DNA from: Alteromonas lipotrueae
Lineage (GTDB): Bacteria; Pseudomonadota; Gammaproteobacteria; Enterobacterales; Alteromonadaceae
Direction: 5' to 3'
NCBI RefSeq assembly: GCF_019249215.1
Contig: NZ_JAESDI010000002.1
Location: 124,001 to 188,000, forward strand
Length of the DNA: 64,000 nt
Part shown: in pieces, positions 1 through 9,367 of the stretch
Layout of the letters: each line of letters starts with the position of its first letter
Position numbering within the stretch: position 1 is the first letter of the stretch
Translations under genes and position numbers: made by a program
The notes under the pieces: generated by a model
Database searches by the model: none
What the model was told of the DNA's origin: nothing
What the model saw: only the letters and a program-made list of their open reading frames with translations

Positions 1-348
1 GTTGATCGTCGTTACAATAACGTTGATGCCGAGATTCTTCCTCGCGGTGAAAGCTTGAAGATGACCATCGAGCGTGTACTTCCTTACTGGCACGATGTTA
101 TTCGCCCTGATATTCAAGCTGGCAAGCGCGTTATTATCGCGGCTCACGGCAATAGCCTTCGTGCATTAGTTAAATACTTAGATGGTATGTCTGATGAAGA
201 CGTACTAAGCCTAAATATTCCAACCGGCGTACCTTTGGTTTATGAGCTAGACGAAAACTTGAAGCCTATCTCTAAAGAATACCTAGGCGATCCAGAAGCG
301 ATTAAAGCGATGATGGATGCCGTTGCTAAGCAAGGCAAAGCTAAATAA
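1..348 (+). CDS. gpmA: 2,3-bisphosphoglycerate-dependent phosphoglycerate mutase, C-terminal part
   Basis: The reading frame is open from the first base of the window and ends at 348, so the 5' half lies outside. It carries the C-terminal half of the dPGM family: the ESL stretch after RRYN, then '[16 protein letters not shown]', which holds the second catalytic histidine in the AHGNSLRA motif, and the closing [11 protein letters not shown] segment. The enzyme interconverts 3- and 2-phosphoglycerate in cytoplasmic glycolysis. A strong intrinsic terminator follows directly, so the gene ends its transcription unit here. Identification is firm; only the N-terminus is missing. Confidence 0.95.
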   Translation, partial: VDRRYNNVDAEILPRGESLKMTIERVLPYWHDVIRPDIQAGKRVIIAAHGNSLRALVKYLDGMSDEDVLSLNIPTGVPLVYELDENLKPISKEYLGDPEAIKAMMDAVAKQGKAK

Positions 349-391
349 TCAAAAGCCAAGTAAACGCATTTTACTTGCGGTATATAATGTT

Positions 392-422
392 AAAAGCCGC
401 GGATAATATCTGCGGCTTTTTT
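392..422 (+). terminator. Rho-independent terminator of gpmA
   Basis: A GC-rich inverted repeat (AAAAGCCGC / GCGGCTTTT) with a short AT-rich loop is followed by a T run. It sits 40 bases after the gpmA stop codon. Confidence 0.85.
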
Positions 423-526
423 GTACCTTTCCCTCACTAAATAAACCTCAATGCCAGAAAAATATATAACTGGCGTAATTTTCGGTTTCTTCAAAATCGG
501 TAAACAGCATCCTTCCCTCGCCGCTA

Positions 527-545
527 TATGTTATGTTATAACATA
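527..545. promoter_or_regulatory. Zur-type operator
   Basis: TATGTTAT, a 3-base spacer, then ATAACATA forms a perfect 8-bp inverted repeat. The core ATGTTAT-N3-ATAACAT has the arrangement of the gammaproteobacterial Zur box. It lies about 65 bases upstream of the dihydroorotase start, in front of an operon containing folE2, a classic zinc-starvation gene. The palindrome is seen in the sequence; assignment to Zur rests on motif and context. Confidence 0.8.
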
Positions 546-608
546 ATTAAAGCGTCATTAGACTTCGATGAAAAGATTCTAATCAACTCATTTTCCTAAA
601 TTTAAATT

Positions 609-1943
609 ATGCAAAAACAGATAATTAAAAACGCCAAAGTAATAAACGAAGGTAATATTTTCGACGCTGATTTATCGATTGAAAATAGGCTTATCAGTAA
701 AATTGAAAACAATATTACAGTTCAGCGCGGTGACCTAGTTCATGAAGCAGAGGGTTTGTTATTGCTCCCTGGTATGATTGACGATCAGGTGCATTTTCGT
801 GAACCGGGCTTGGTAAATAAAGGTACCATCGCAACTGAATCGTGCGCGGCGGTAGCTGGCGGCATTACCAGCTATATGGAAATGCCCAATGTAAAACCTT
901 CAACAACCACCCTTGAAGCGCTTAAGGCAAAACACGATATTGCTAAACAATCTTCTTTAGCAAACTATTCGTTTTACTTAGGTGCAACGCCAGACAATAT
1001 TGAGCAGATAAAGCGTATCGACCCTAGCTGGGTATGTGGCATAAAGGTATTCATGGGGGCATCTACAGGCGATTTATTGGTTGAACACCCAAATGCACTT
1101 GAAAGGATTTTTAGAGATTGCCCTACCCTTATTGTGGCGCATTGTGAGAAAGGGGATGTTATAAACCAAAACCTTGCCAGAATCAGCCACCAAAAAACAA
1201 CCTTAACGGCCGCCGATCACCCCTTAATACGTGATGCCGAAGCATGCTATCAGTCTTCCTCATATGCCGTAAACTTGGCAAAAAAATTTAATAGTGATCT
1301 TCATGTACTTCACCTCACCACCGAGAAGGAAATGTCGCTATTTCAACCCGGCCCCATTGAAGACAAAAATATTACCGCTGAAGCCTGTGTGCATCATTTA
1401 TGGTTTAACCAAACCGACTACGACCGATTGGGGAATCTCATTAAGTGTAATCCAGCCATTAAGGCCGAATCAGACCGCCTAGCTTTGATTAAGTCTATAA
1501 ACGAAGATCGCATCGATATCATTGCCACCGATCATGCGCCACATACTTTTAAAGAGAAAAACCAAGAATTTATGGCGGCTCCGGCAGGCCTGCCTTTAGT
1601 ACAGCATGCATTACTTAGTTTACTAGAACTCGCTAAAGGCGGATCTTTCAGCCTTACAACGCTAGTAGAAAAAGTATCGCATAGTCCAGCGAAGCGCTAT
1701 CACATCAACAAACGGGGTTTTATTCGCGAAGGGTATTTCGCCGATTTCGTTTTAGTTGCTCCTAACCAAAGCACTGAAGTGCGTCACGATAACTGTCACT
1801 ATTTATGTGGATGGACCCCCTTTAACGGTCAAACCTTCAACCACAGCATTGCCGCAACCTTCGTCAACGGTACCAAAGTATTTGATGGCAACCGTTTCAA
1901 TGAATCGTCTGTTGCACTTCCTCTTTCATTTAATCGTCCGTAG
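609..1943 (+). CDS. Dihydroorotase-family amidohydrolase (Zur-linked PyrC paralogue)
   Basis: This 444-aa cytoplasmic enzyme belongs to the class I dihydroorotase/allantoinase amidohydrolases, which close carbamoyl-aspartate to dihydroorotate in pyrimidine synthesis. Visible motifs are the N-terminal LLLPGMIDDQVHFREPG stretch, the lysine-bearing GIKVFMG segment, histidines at AHCEKG and HVLHLTT, and ATDHAPH near residue 310. The usual HxH metal pair reads QVH, so one zinc ligand is replaced by Gln; I recall the same in Bacteroidetes enzymes. The gene follows a Zur-type palindrome and is 9 bases from folE2, which fits a backup pyrC expressed when zinc is short. The Shine-Dalgarno sequence is weak. 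The family is sure; the exact substrate is inferred. Confidence 0.85.
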   Translation: MQKQIIKNAKVINEGNIFDADLSIENRLISKIENNITVQRGDLVHEAEGLLLLPGMIDDQVHFREPGLVNKGTIATESCAAVAGGITSYMEMPNVKPSTTTLEALKAKHDIAKQSSLANYSFYLGATPDNIEQIKRIDPSWVCGIKVFMGASTGDLLVEHPNALERIFRDCPTLIVAHCEKGDVINQNLARISHQKTTLTAADHPLIRDAEACYQSSSYAVNLAKKFNSDLHVLHLTTEKEMSLFQPGPIEDKNITAEACVHHLWFNQTDYDRLGNLIKCNPAIKAESDRLALIKSINEDRIDIIATDHAPHTFKEKNQEFMAAPAGLPLVQHALLSLLELAKGGSFSLTTLVEKVSHSPAKRYHINKRGFIREGYFADFVLVAPNQSTEVRHDNCHYLCGWTPFNGQTFNHSIAATFVNGTKVFDGNRFNESSVALPLSFNRP

Positions 1944-1952
1944 TAAAAATTT

Positions 1953-2873
1953 ATGTATCAACCCGAAACGCTTCCAGATATCACCACTCATTCGATTGAC
2001 CATCCAATTGAAAACCTCAATTGGGTAGGAATGGAAAAAGTGGGTCTTCCGGTCAAGCTCAAATTATCAAGCGGAGACGTTATTGCCGCTTCTGCGTCGG
2101 TAGACATATTTGTGAGTTTAGATACCAATGTTAAAGGTATTCATATGTCTAGGCTTTACCTTCAACTTAATGAACAACTGGCGAACCAGATCATCACCGT
2201 TGAACGCTTAGCACAACTTATCGCATCAATGCTAGAGTCTCATCAAGGCATTAGCCATTCCGCCAAGGTGAAGCTATCTTTTGAAGCCCCATTAAATAAA
2301 AAAGCGCTTCTTAGTCAAAACGCTGGATATCAGGTTTACCCGATTGCCATCACCTATCAACGTATTGCCGAGCAGTCTAAACACTGGCTAGATTTAACCA
2401 TTCCATACTCAAGTACCTGTCCCTGTTCTGCGGCTCTTGCCACTCAACTGATTGCCGACTCAATTGCTAATCGATTTCCAGATGAAAACATGAAAAAGGC
2501 GGAGCTGTTGCAATGGCTATCTTGCGCTAAGCCTTCGTTAGCCACGCCGCACAATCAACGTTCCTACGCCTATATCAAAATGTGTATGTCGCAAAGTCAG
2601 CTGAAAAGCCAAATTGAAAATCTAGACAAGCTCATTTTTCAGTTTGAAGACGTTATTGGAACGCCTGTGCAAACCGCCGTTAAGCGTGAGGATGAACAAG
2701 AATTTGCTCGGTTAAATGGCAGAAATTTAATGTTCTGCGAAGATGCCGCAAGACGTGTTAAAGGCTACTTAGAGTCGCTGGAGTCTATTACCGACTATTG
2801 GTTCAAGGTTGAACACCAAGAAAGTCTGCATGCTCACAATGCTGTGGTGACTGATCAAAAGAACATAAAGTAA
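1953..2873 (+). CDS. folE2: GTP cyclohydrolase I type IB (FolE2)
   Basis: This 306-aa protein has the FolE2 signature: an N-terminal WVGMEKVGLPV stretch, DTNVKGIHMSRLY, and STCPCSAALA with the metal-binding cysteine near residue 149. It makes dihydroneopterin triphosphate from GTP, the first step of folate synthesis. In other bacteria it replaces zinc-dependent FolE when zinc is scarce, because it can use other metals. It lies 9 bases after the dihydroorotase gene and downstream of the Zur-type operator, so co-transcription is likely. The length is normal for the family and no key residue is missing. Confidence 0.95.
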   Translation: MYQPETLPDITTHSIDHPIENLNWVGMEKVGLPVKLKLSSGDVIAASASVDIFVSLDTNVKGIHMSRLYLQLNEQLANQIITVERLAQLIASMLESHQGISHSAKVKLSFEAPLNKKALLSQNAGYQVYPIAITYQRIAEQSKHWLDLTIPYSSTCPCSAALATQLIADSIANRFPDENMKKAELLQWLSCAKPSLATPHNQRSYAYIKMCMSQSQLKSQIENLDKLIFQFEDVIGTPVQTAVKREDEQEFARLNGRNLMFCEDAARRVKGYLESLESITDYWFKVEHQESLHAHNAVVTDQKNIK

Positions 2874-2927
2874 AAGTTTCAATCAAGAGAATAATGTTAA
2901 TTAGAAAAACGACAGGAGACTATTAGT

Positions 2928-5156
2928 ATGTGCATAATAAATAAAAAACTTGAAAAGTCGTTGCTGGCATTTTCATTGGTCGTAACACTAGGTTCTTGCT
3001 CTAAACAAATTGAAATAGAGCAAGGTACTTCAATGGAAACGGAAAGCGAGCAAGTAGACCCAAACACCGTTGTCGCCGCTGACAACCCTTTCTTTAAAGC
3101 CTATACCACTCCTTTCCAAGTGCCACCTTTTAGTAAGATAAAAGATGAGCATTACATGCCAGCATTTGAAAAAGGCATGGAGGAACATCTGACGGATATT
3201 AATAATATTGTAAACAACCCCGCATCGCCCACTTTTAAAAATACCATTGAAGAATTAGAGCGTTCTGGAAAGCTACTGTCGAAAGTGCAGCGTGTTTTTT
3301 ACAACCTTGCGGGCTCTAATACGAACCCTAAAATGCAAGAGTTACAAAGAGAGCTTAGCCCTCTTATATCGGCACACTATGACAAAATCAGCCTTAACAA
3401 AGCGTTATTTGAGCGTGTTGAAAGGCTTTATCAAACACGCGATTCACTAGCGCTAACAGCTGAACAGCTGAAGCTATTGGAAGATACTCGCAAGGGGTTT
3501 GTCAGAAGTGGGGCGCTGTTATCAGAACACCAAAAAGCTGAAATTACCAATCTAAATTCTCAACTATCTCAATTAACCACCGAGTACGGTCAGAACCTGT
3601 TGGCAGAAACGAATGGCTTTGAACTCATTCTCGACGAATCAGATTTAGCAGGGTTATCTAACGGCGTTATTCAGGCGGCCTCAACCGCGGCTAAGCAAAA
3701 ACTGGAATCCGCTGAAACTGATGAAGAGAAGGCCAAGTACCAAGAAAAATATGTATTTACCCCACATCGTTCCAGCATGTATCCCTTTTTAACTGAATCT
3801 TCGCGCCGCGATTTACGCGAAACCTTGTACAAAGCTTATATCGATAGAGGCAATAACGATAATGCCAACGACAACAAAACAGTAGCAGCTAAAATTGCGC
3901 AGCTAAGAGCACAACACGCTCACGTCATGGGGTATGAAACTCATGCTCATTTCGTACTTGAGGAACGTATGGTGAAGACACCGGAAGACGTGTATAACCT
4001 GCTAATGCAACTTTGGCAACCTGCGTTGGCACGGGCTAAGCAGGAAGTCGCCGACATGCAAGAAGTGGTTGATGCAGAAGGGCATGACTTTAACATAGCC
4101 GCTTGGGACTGGTGGCAATATTCAGAAAAAGTACGTAAAGCAAAATACGAAATAGACGAAGCCAGTTTAAAACCCTACTTATCTTTGGATAATGTACTGA
4201 AAGGTGTTTTCGATACGTCTAATAAACTATGGGGATTAACGTTTACTGAGTTACACGATATCGACGTATATCACCCCGATGCAAGAGTGTGGGAAGTAAA
4301 AGATAAAGACGGCAGCCATTTGGGTATCTTTATTGGTGATTACTTTACCCGTTCAAACAAACGGGGCGGCGCTTGGATGAGTAGCTTCAAGGGACAGTCT
4401 AACCTTGATGGCGTTGAGCGTCCCGTAGTCGTGAACGTGTGTAATTTCCCTGGCCCAGTGGGAGATGATCCTGCATTACTGAGTTTTGAAGACGTGACGA
4501 CTTTGTTTCATGAGTTTGGACACGCATTGCATGGCTTGTTAACCAACACCACTTATCAAAGCATGTCTGGCACGTCGGGGCCTCGTGATTTTACCGAGTT
4601 CCCAGCGCAAATTTTAGAACATTGGGCAAAAGAGCCAGCCATTCTTAAGACATTCGCCACCCATTATATAACTGGTGACGTTATCCCTGATGAGCTAATC
4701 AGCAAACTGCTAAAAGCATCAAAATTCAATCAAGGTTTTTCAAACACCGAATACCTTGCTGCATCGCTACTTGATATGGATTGGCACACACTAAAAGCCG
4801 ACGATGAATTGCAAGATACCGCCCAATTTGAAAAATCATCTATGGAAAAAATTGGGTTAATTGACGAAATCGCACCGCGCTATCGATCTACCTATTTCTC
4901 GCATATCTTCGCCAGTGGTTATGCTGCTGGATATTATAGTTATGTGCATTCAGCCGTATTAGATTCTGACGGTTTTGCGGCATTTAAAGAAACGGGAGAT
5001 GTATTTAACCCAGAATTAGCAGAAAAACTTCGGGCTCATATTTATGAGAAAGGGTCCACGGAAGACGCGATGACGTTGTACAAAAAATTTAGAGGTCGTG
5101 AGCCTCAAATAGAGGCGCTGCTAAAAATACGTGGTTTAGACGGAAGTGTTGAATAA
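2928..5156 (+). CDS. M3-family zinc metallopeptidase lipoprotein (peptidyl-dipeptidase Dcp-like)
   Basis: This 742-aa protein begins with a lipoprotein signal (hydrophobic segment, then LGSC near residue 24), so it should be anchored in the envelope facing the periplasm. The C-terminal half is a thimet oligopeptidase/Dcp catalytic domain with HEFGHALHG (zinc HExxH) near residue 527 and the downstream glutamate region. It probably trims peptides to dipeptides. The start is backed by an AGGAGA Shine-Dalgarno at the usual distance. It follows folE2 by 54 bases and precedes a HupE/UreJ-like gene by 3 bases, so it may belong to the same zinc-responsive unit, which is odd for a zinc enzyme. Confidence 0.9.
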   Translation: MCIINKKLEKSLLAFSLVVTLGSCSKQIEIEQGTSMETESEQVDPNTVVAADNPFFKAYTTPFQVPPFSKIKDEHYMPAFEKGMEEHLTDINNIVNNPASPTFKNTIEELERSGKLLSKVQRVFYNLAGSNTNPKMQELQRELSPLISAHYDKISLNKALFERVERLYQTRDSLALTAEQLKLLEDTRKGFVRSGALLSEHQKAEITNLNSQLSQLTTEYGQNLLAETNGFELILDESDLAGLSNGVIQAASTAAKQKLESAETDEEKAKYQEKYVFTPHRSSMYPFLTESSRRDLRETLYKAYIDRGNNDNANDNKTVAAKIAQLRAQHAHVMGYETHAHFVLEERMVKTPEDVYNLLMQLWQPALARAKQEVADMQEVVDAEGHDFNIAAWDWWQYSEKVRKAKYEIDEASLKPYLSLDNVLKGVFDTSNKLWGLTFTELHDIDVYHPDARVWEVKDKDGSHLGIFIGDYFTRSNKRGGAWMSSFKGQSNLDGVERPVVVNVCNFPGPVGDDPALLSFEDVTTLFHEFGHALHGLLTNTTYQSMSGTSGPRDFTEFPAQILEHWAKEPAILKTFATHYITGDVIPDELISKLLKASKFNQGFSNTEYLAASLLDMDWHTLKADDELQDTAQFEKSSMEKIGLIDEIAPRYRSTYFSHIFASGYAAGYYSYVHSAVLDSDGFAAFKETGDVFNPELAEKLRAHIYEKGSTEDAMTLYKKFRGREPQIEALLKIRGLDGSVE

Positions 5157-5159
5157 TTC

Positions 5160-5963
5160 ATGTTAATAGTTAATAGGCTCGATGCTGGGCCTTTTTCTGT
5201 ACTTAAATCGCCTTCATGGTCTGCATGCGGTCTATTGTTTATGCTTTTGTGGTTACCGCCGTTGACCACTAACGCACATCCACAAGATGAAGATATTATT
5301 CTCGATATCGAAATGGGAGAGCTACAACTTCAATCAACATTAATCGATAAGGAATATGAAGCTGCGCTGAAACGAAAGAAAATGCGTAAATTAGTCTCAA
5401 TGTCATGGCAGCAGAAATTCAGTCTGTATGTTAAGGCCGGTTTTCTGCATATTGTTCCTAAAGGGCTCGATCATATCGTGTTTGTTTTAGGACTGTTTTT
5501 CTCAAGCCTATTGCTAGCCTCTCTATTATGGCAAGTGACCGCCTTCACGCTCGCGCATTCTATTACCTTGGGTGTGGCATCACTAGGCATAATAGCGGTA
5601 CCGGGCTATATAGTTGAACCTTTGATCGCCTTATCGATTGTATGGATTGCAGTAGAAAACACTATTTACAAGCACACATCAAAATGGCGTTCATTGGTAG
5701 TGTTTGGATTTGGCTTACTTCACGGGCTTGGCTTTGCTGCCGTATTGAATGAGTACGGTTTGCCCAAAGGTGCTCTTATATCATCTCTACTGGCTTTTAA
5801 TATTGGTGTTGAGATAGGGCAAATCAGTGTGATTTTACTGGCTTTCGCAATGACTTTTTTCGTGCGCGAGAAAACCTGGTATCGAAGTAGAGTGCAGATC
5901 CCAGTATCTATTATGATGGGTACTGTTGGCGCTTTTTGGTTTATTGAAAGAACACTACTTTAG
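5160..5963 (+). CDS. HupE/UreJ_2-family membrane protein
   Basis: This 267-aa protein has an N-terminal hydrophobic signal segment, a short charged extracytoplasmic stretch, and about six membrane spans. The core carries the family pattern GLDHIVFVLGLF followed by HSITLG and HGLGFA, with histidines placed inside membrane helices. HupE/UreJ relatives are thought to move nickel or other divalent metals. It starts 3 bases after the M3 peptidase stop, so the two are co-translated. Position at the end of a Zur-box operon suggests a role in zinc acquisition; that is inference. Confidence 0.75.
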   Translation: MLIVNRLDAGPFSVLKSPSWSACGLLFMLLWLPPLTTNAHPQDEDIILDIEMGELQLQSTLIDKEYEAALKRKKMRKLVSMSWQQKFSLYVKAGFLHIVPKGLDHIVFVLGLFFSSLLLASLLWQVTAFTLAHSITLGVASLGIIAVPGYIVEPLIALSIVWIAVENTIYKHTSKWRSLVVFGFGLLHGLGFAAVLNEYGLPKGALISSLLAFNIGVEIGQISVILLAFAMTFFVREKTWYRSRVQIPVSIMMGTVGAFWFIERTLL

Positions 5964-6251
5964 TCATTTTGCGCTTAGGGTAGATTCGCAGTTGTGACAA
6001 ATACAGGCCGTTTCTAAATGAGGGCTGACCATTGAAAACCCTGATGCATTAACCCGCTGAGTAAGCACATCTAATGCTGTATTTGAAATGGCTACTTCCT
6101 CCACTAGCCCGCACTCGGTACAAATCATAAACTGCGACACACCATGCTCTTGGCAACAGCGAATATGAGTGCAGACAACATATTTATTAATGAGGTTTAG
6201 CTTGTGGGGATTGGTTGTTCTCAGCAGATTGGCCGTTACTTGATTTCTAAA
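5964..6251 (-). pseudogene. 5'-truncated zur/Fur-family regulator remnant
   Basis: The - strand is open for 95 codons and encodes the C-terminal half of a Fur-family zinc regulator: HKLNLINKYVVC, then QFMICTECGLVEEV and ETACICHNC. These hold the two CxxC pairs of the structural zinc site and match the dimerisation domain of Zur. The winged-helix DNA-binding half is absent: the frame is closed by stops upstream (first at 6252-6254), no start codon lies before the domain, and the alcohol dehydrogenase gene begins at 6343. The fragment is convergent with the Zur-type operon just before it. I read it as a decayed zur copy; a truncated product acting as a dimerisation partner is less likely. Confidence 0.65.
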
Positions 6252-6342
6252 TCATTGGGCGCATCATCACGTTTACTAATTTGTAAACACATACTATTCC
6301 CACTACATTGGCATCAGGCTCAGTTTTTTCAGCAGGTGTACT

Positions 6343-7491
6343 ATGCAGGTGTCAGTCTTCAAATCAGCCAATAAACTCATTACAGGTGAAGGTGCGTTAG
6401 CGAGCCTTGCCAATGAACTTACAAGATTAAATATAAAAGCGCCAGCCATTATTACCGACAAAGGCGTCAGCCAATCTGGTGCACTTAGCCATGCAAACAA
6501 TGTACTGAATTGCGAATGCCCTATTGTGATAGACGACATTCCTCCTGAACCTGAAATAAGCATTATTGAGCAAAGGCTTGCTCGACTAAAACAACATAAG
6601 GTAGACGGGATTATTGCCGTTGGCGGAGGTAGCGCAATCGATAGCGCCAAAGTGCTTGCGGCTACATTTGATTACACTGGCAATATTGCAGACTTGTTTG
6701 GCGAGAACTTGGTTGCAGGCCGGGCATTACCGCTTATTGCCATTCCTACCACGGCGGGCACGGGTTCAGAAGTGACCAATATTGCCATATTGGCCGACCC
6801 AATCGCGCACGTTAAGAAAGGTATTGTGAGCGACTACCTATTGCCCGATGTGGCCATTGTGACGCCTGAAATGACATTAAGCTGCCCCAAACACATTACT
6901 GCCGCCAGTGGGGTAGATGCATTTGTGCATGCGCTTGAGGCCTACTTGTCCGTGAATGCCAGCCCTATTACTGATGCACTGGCTAGCAAGGCCATGACAC
7001 TTATCTTTCACTCACTTCCTTTGGCGTATGCAAACGGCCACGATGTTAAAGCACGTGAAGATATGGCAACCGGAAGCTTAATGGCAGGCTTGGCGTTTGG
7101 TAACGCAGGCGTGGGAGCGGTGCATGCGCTTGCTTATCCGCTTGGCGGTCGCTTTCATTTGTCCCACGGTATGAGCAATGCAGTTATGTTGCCACATGTT
7201 ATGCGCTGGAATATAGGGGCATGCCAGCAGCGCTTTGTTGATGTGGCGGGCTTTTTACATTTACCCGTTGCCAATAAAAGTCAGTTAGACGTTGCTATTC
7301 AGGTAGTGGATGCCATTGAGGCGCTGTGCAGAAAAGTAGAGATCCCCGCCACACTGCGTGATTTTGATATTAGCGAAGATACCATTCCCTTGTTGGCAGA
7401 AGAAGCGAGCAAAGTCACCCGTTTACTACGCAACAATCCAAGAGTACTAAGCAAACAAGATATCGCGCAGATATACAAAGAGGCGTTTTAA
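6343..7491 (+). CDS. Iron-containing alcohol dehydrogenase
   Basis: This 382-aa group III dehydrogenase has the NAD-binding glycine run AVGGGSAIDSAK near residue 92, TTAGTGSEVTN near 140, and the metal-ligand residues in VDAFVHALEAYLS and in HALAYPLGGRFHLSHG. Such enzymes interconvert alcohols or aldehydes with NAD(P) in the cytoplasm; the substrate cannot be read from the sequence. The start is preceded by an AGCAGG ribosome site. It appears to be a single-gene unit ending at a palindrome that contains its stop codon. Confidence 0.92.
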   Translation: MQVSVFKSANKLITGEGALASLANELTRLNIKAPAIITDKGVSQSGALSHANNVLNCECPIVIDDIPPEPEISIIEQRLARLKQHKVDGIIAVGGGSAIDSAKVLAATFDYTGNIADLFGENLVAGRALPLIAIPTTAGTGSEVTNIAILADPIAHVKKGIVSDYLLPDVAIVTPEMTLSCPKHITAASGVDAFVHALEAYLSVNASPITDALASKAMTLIFHSLPLAYANGHDVKAREDMATGSLMAGLAFGNAGVGAVHALAYPLGGRFHLSHGMSNAVMLPHVMRWNIGACQQRFVDVAGFLHLPVANKSQLDVAIQVVDAIEALCRKVEIPATLRDFDISEDTIPLLAEEASKVTRLLRNNPRVLSKQDIAQIYKEAF

Positions 7492-7498
7492 ACGCCTC
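7480..7498. terminator. Palindrome over the ADH stop codon
   Basis: GAGGCGTTT and AAACGCCTC form a perfect 9-bp stem around the stop codon of the dehydrogenase gene. A second small palindrome (AATACCTA/TAGGTATT, 7513-7530) follows and touches the end of the convergent gene. Together they probably separate the two converging transcripts. Neither has a long T run, so strength is uncertain. Confidence 0.5.
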
Positions 7499-7528
7499 AT
7501 CAATCTTACTTAAATACCTATTTAGGTA

Positions 7529-8203
7529 TTAGCTATTTAGATGGCTTACTATAGCTTCTGCAACAGCATGAGCACTTGCTGGATTTTGACCCGTGATAAC
7601 GCGCTCATCTTCTATAACATGTACATTCCACGGCTGAACTTTGCTGAATTTAGCAGCTTTACGAGCTAATGCTTCTTCAAGTAAAAACGGAATATCGTTA
7701 ATGGTGCCGTAATCCACTTCTTCTTCGCGGGTAAAGCCAGTAATTGCTTTGCTCGCAATTAAATCTTCGCCATTGCTTAGCTTAATAGGTAATAGAGCCG
7801 CCGGGCCGTGGCATACCGCGCCAACAATGCCGCCATTTTCATAATGGGCAGCAGACAACTTGGCAAAGTCTTCGTTGCTTGCCAAGTCTGACAATAAACC
7901 GAAGCCCCCTGGATAGAACACCGCATCATATTCGTTAATGTTTACGTTTGACACGCGCATGCTGTTGCTGGTGCGCTGTTTGAAGTCTTCATTGTTTAAC
8001 ACGGCGGCATTAACATCGTCGTCTTCGATATCGGTACCGTAAATAGGGATAGCACCACCATTGATAGACGCGATATCGTAATCTATGCCGTGCTTGTTAA
8101 AAACATCGATTGCATGGGTGATCTCCGGCGAATAAGTACCGTTCGCTTGGTCAGTAGTGCCTAGTGTGGCGTGGTTTGTTACTGGGATAAGTATCTTTTT
8201 CAT
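7529..8203 (-). CDS. DJ-1/PfpI-family type 1 glutamine amidotransferase-like protein
   Basis: This 224-aa protein has the nucleophile-elbow motif GAVCHGPAAL with the reactive cysteine near residue 128, and a YPGGFG segment that shapes the active site. It resembles Hsp31/YDR533C-like members rather than true amidotransferases; such proteins act as glyoxalase III, deglycase or redox chaperones. It is divergent from a LysR regulator 186 bases away, which suggests control by that regulator. Confidence 0.85.
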   Translation of the reverse strand: MKKILIPVTNHATLGTTDQANGTYSPEITHAIDVFNKHGIDYDIASINGGAIPIYGTDIEDDDVNAAVLNNEDFKQRTSNSMRVSNVNINEYDAVFYPGGFGLLSDLASNEDFAKLSAAHYENGGIVGAVCHGPAALLPIKLSNGEDLIASKAITGFTREEEVDYGTINDIPFLLEEALARKAAKFSKVQPWNVHVIEDERVITGQNPASAHAVAEAIVSHLNS

Positions 8204-8389
8204 GGGTTCTTCCTATGCGTAAGGCACATTAGCTGCGCCGTAGTAATCATGTGCATACACTATAGAATATCCCTGATAACTTGATAATATGCGAAATAGT
8301 TAAATCACTATTGCTATATAGCAACAATTATTCAATAAAAGCATAATCCGAATTTACATCACCACGCGTTGAATTAATGGAAAGTTTCG

Positions 8390-9280
8390 ATGGAAAGCTT
8401 TGAAGGCATTATAGAGTTTGTAGCGGTAGCCGAGCGCAAAGGCTTTTCAGCTGCGGCCAAGCAACTAGGTTGCAGTACCAGCCACATCAGCAGGCAAGTT
8501 GCGCGTCTTGAAGAGCGAGTTGGCTGTGTTTTATTGGCTCGCTCTACCCGCCAAGTGAATTTAACCGAAAACGGCGCACTTTATTACCAGCACGCTAAAG
8601 ACTTGCTTATTGGCCTTCAACAAGCCAATGAGCAGGTGAGCCTTCAACAGGTAACACTCGATGGTGTTCTTCGAGTAAGCGCCGCAGGCGGATTTGCCGA
8701 ACACGCCGTGGCACCCGCATTAATGCAGTTTGCGTTAGCGCACCCAGAGCTGACTGTGGATATGGATTTTAATAGTCGTATGGTTAACTTTGTGGAAGAC
8801 GATGTAGACTTTGTTATTCGCTATGGAGAACTGGCCGACTCAAATTTAATAGCACGTAAACTGATTGAACGACCCATGATGGCCGTTGCCACCCGGGATT
8901 ACTTATCGCAATGTGGCGAACCCTCCCACCCCAGTGAATTGAAAAAACATAGCTGCGTTATTTCTAACAACGATGTATGGAAGTTTTCAAACAATGGTGT
9001 GCAGGAAAATATAAAAGTAAAAGGCCGCTGGCGCAGTAATAACGCGAATGCAGTACTTGCCGCGTGTGAGCAGGGTTTGGGTATTGGCTATATGCCTAAC
9101 AGCACGTTTAGTGCATCGGTTGAGGCCGGGCGATTACATCCTATATTGCAGCCTTACTGGGGCGACGGGGCAAGCAGTTGGATTGTATATCAGAACAAAC
9201 GCTTTATGCCGCTTAGGGTACGAATGGCCATTGATTACTTGGTGCAGTACTTCGCAGATTGGGAAGACAAGGCGCTTTGA
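8390..9280 (+). CDS. LysR-family transcriptional regulator
   Basis: This 296-aa protein has an N-terminal winged helix-turn-helix (GFSAAAKQLGCSTSHISRQV, residues about 18-37) and a C-terminal substrate-binding domain of normal length. LysR proteins usually control the divergent neighbour, here the DJ-1/PfpI gene. The 186-base gap between them is AT-rich and should hold both promoters, though no clear T-N11-A box was singled out. The inducer is unknown. Confidence 0.9.
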   Translation: MESFEGIIEFVAVAERKGFSAAAKQLGCSTSHISRQVARLEERVGCVLLARSTRQVNLTENGALYYQHAKDLLIGLQQANEQVSLQQVTLDGVLRVSAAGGFAEHAVAPALMQFALAHPELTVDMDFNSRMVNFVEDDVDFVIRYGELADSNLIARKLIERPMMAVATRDYLSQCGEPSHPSELKKHSCVISNNDVWKFSNNGVQENIKVKGRWRSNNANAVLAACEQGLGIGYMPNSTFSASVEAGRLHPILQPYWGDGASSWIVYQNKRFMPLRVRMAIDYLVQYFADWEDKAL

Positions 9281-9367
9281 ATATTTTCATAACGTAAAGC
9301 GCAGCCCCTTGCGCTTGGCATAAATACATTTAGAAATAAAAAACCCAATAAAGGATGCTAATAAAAA

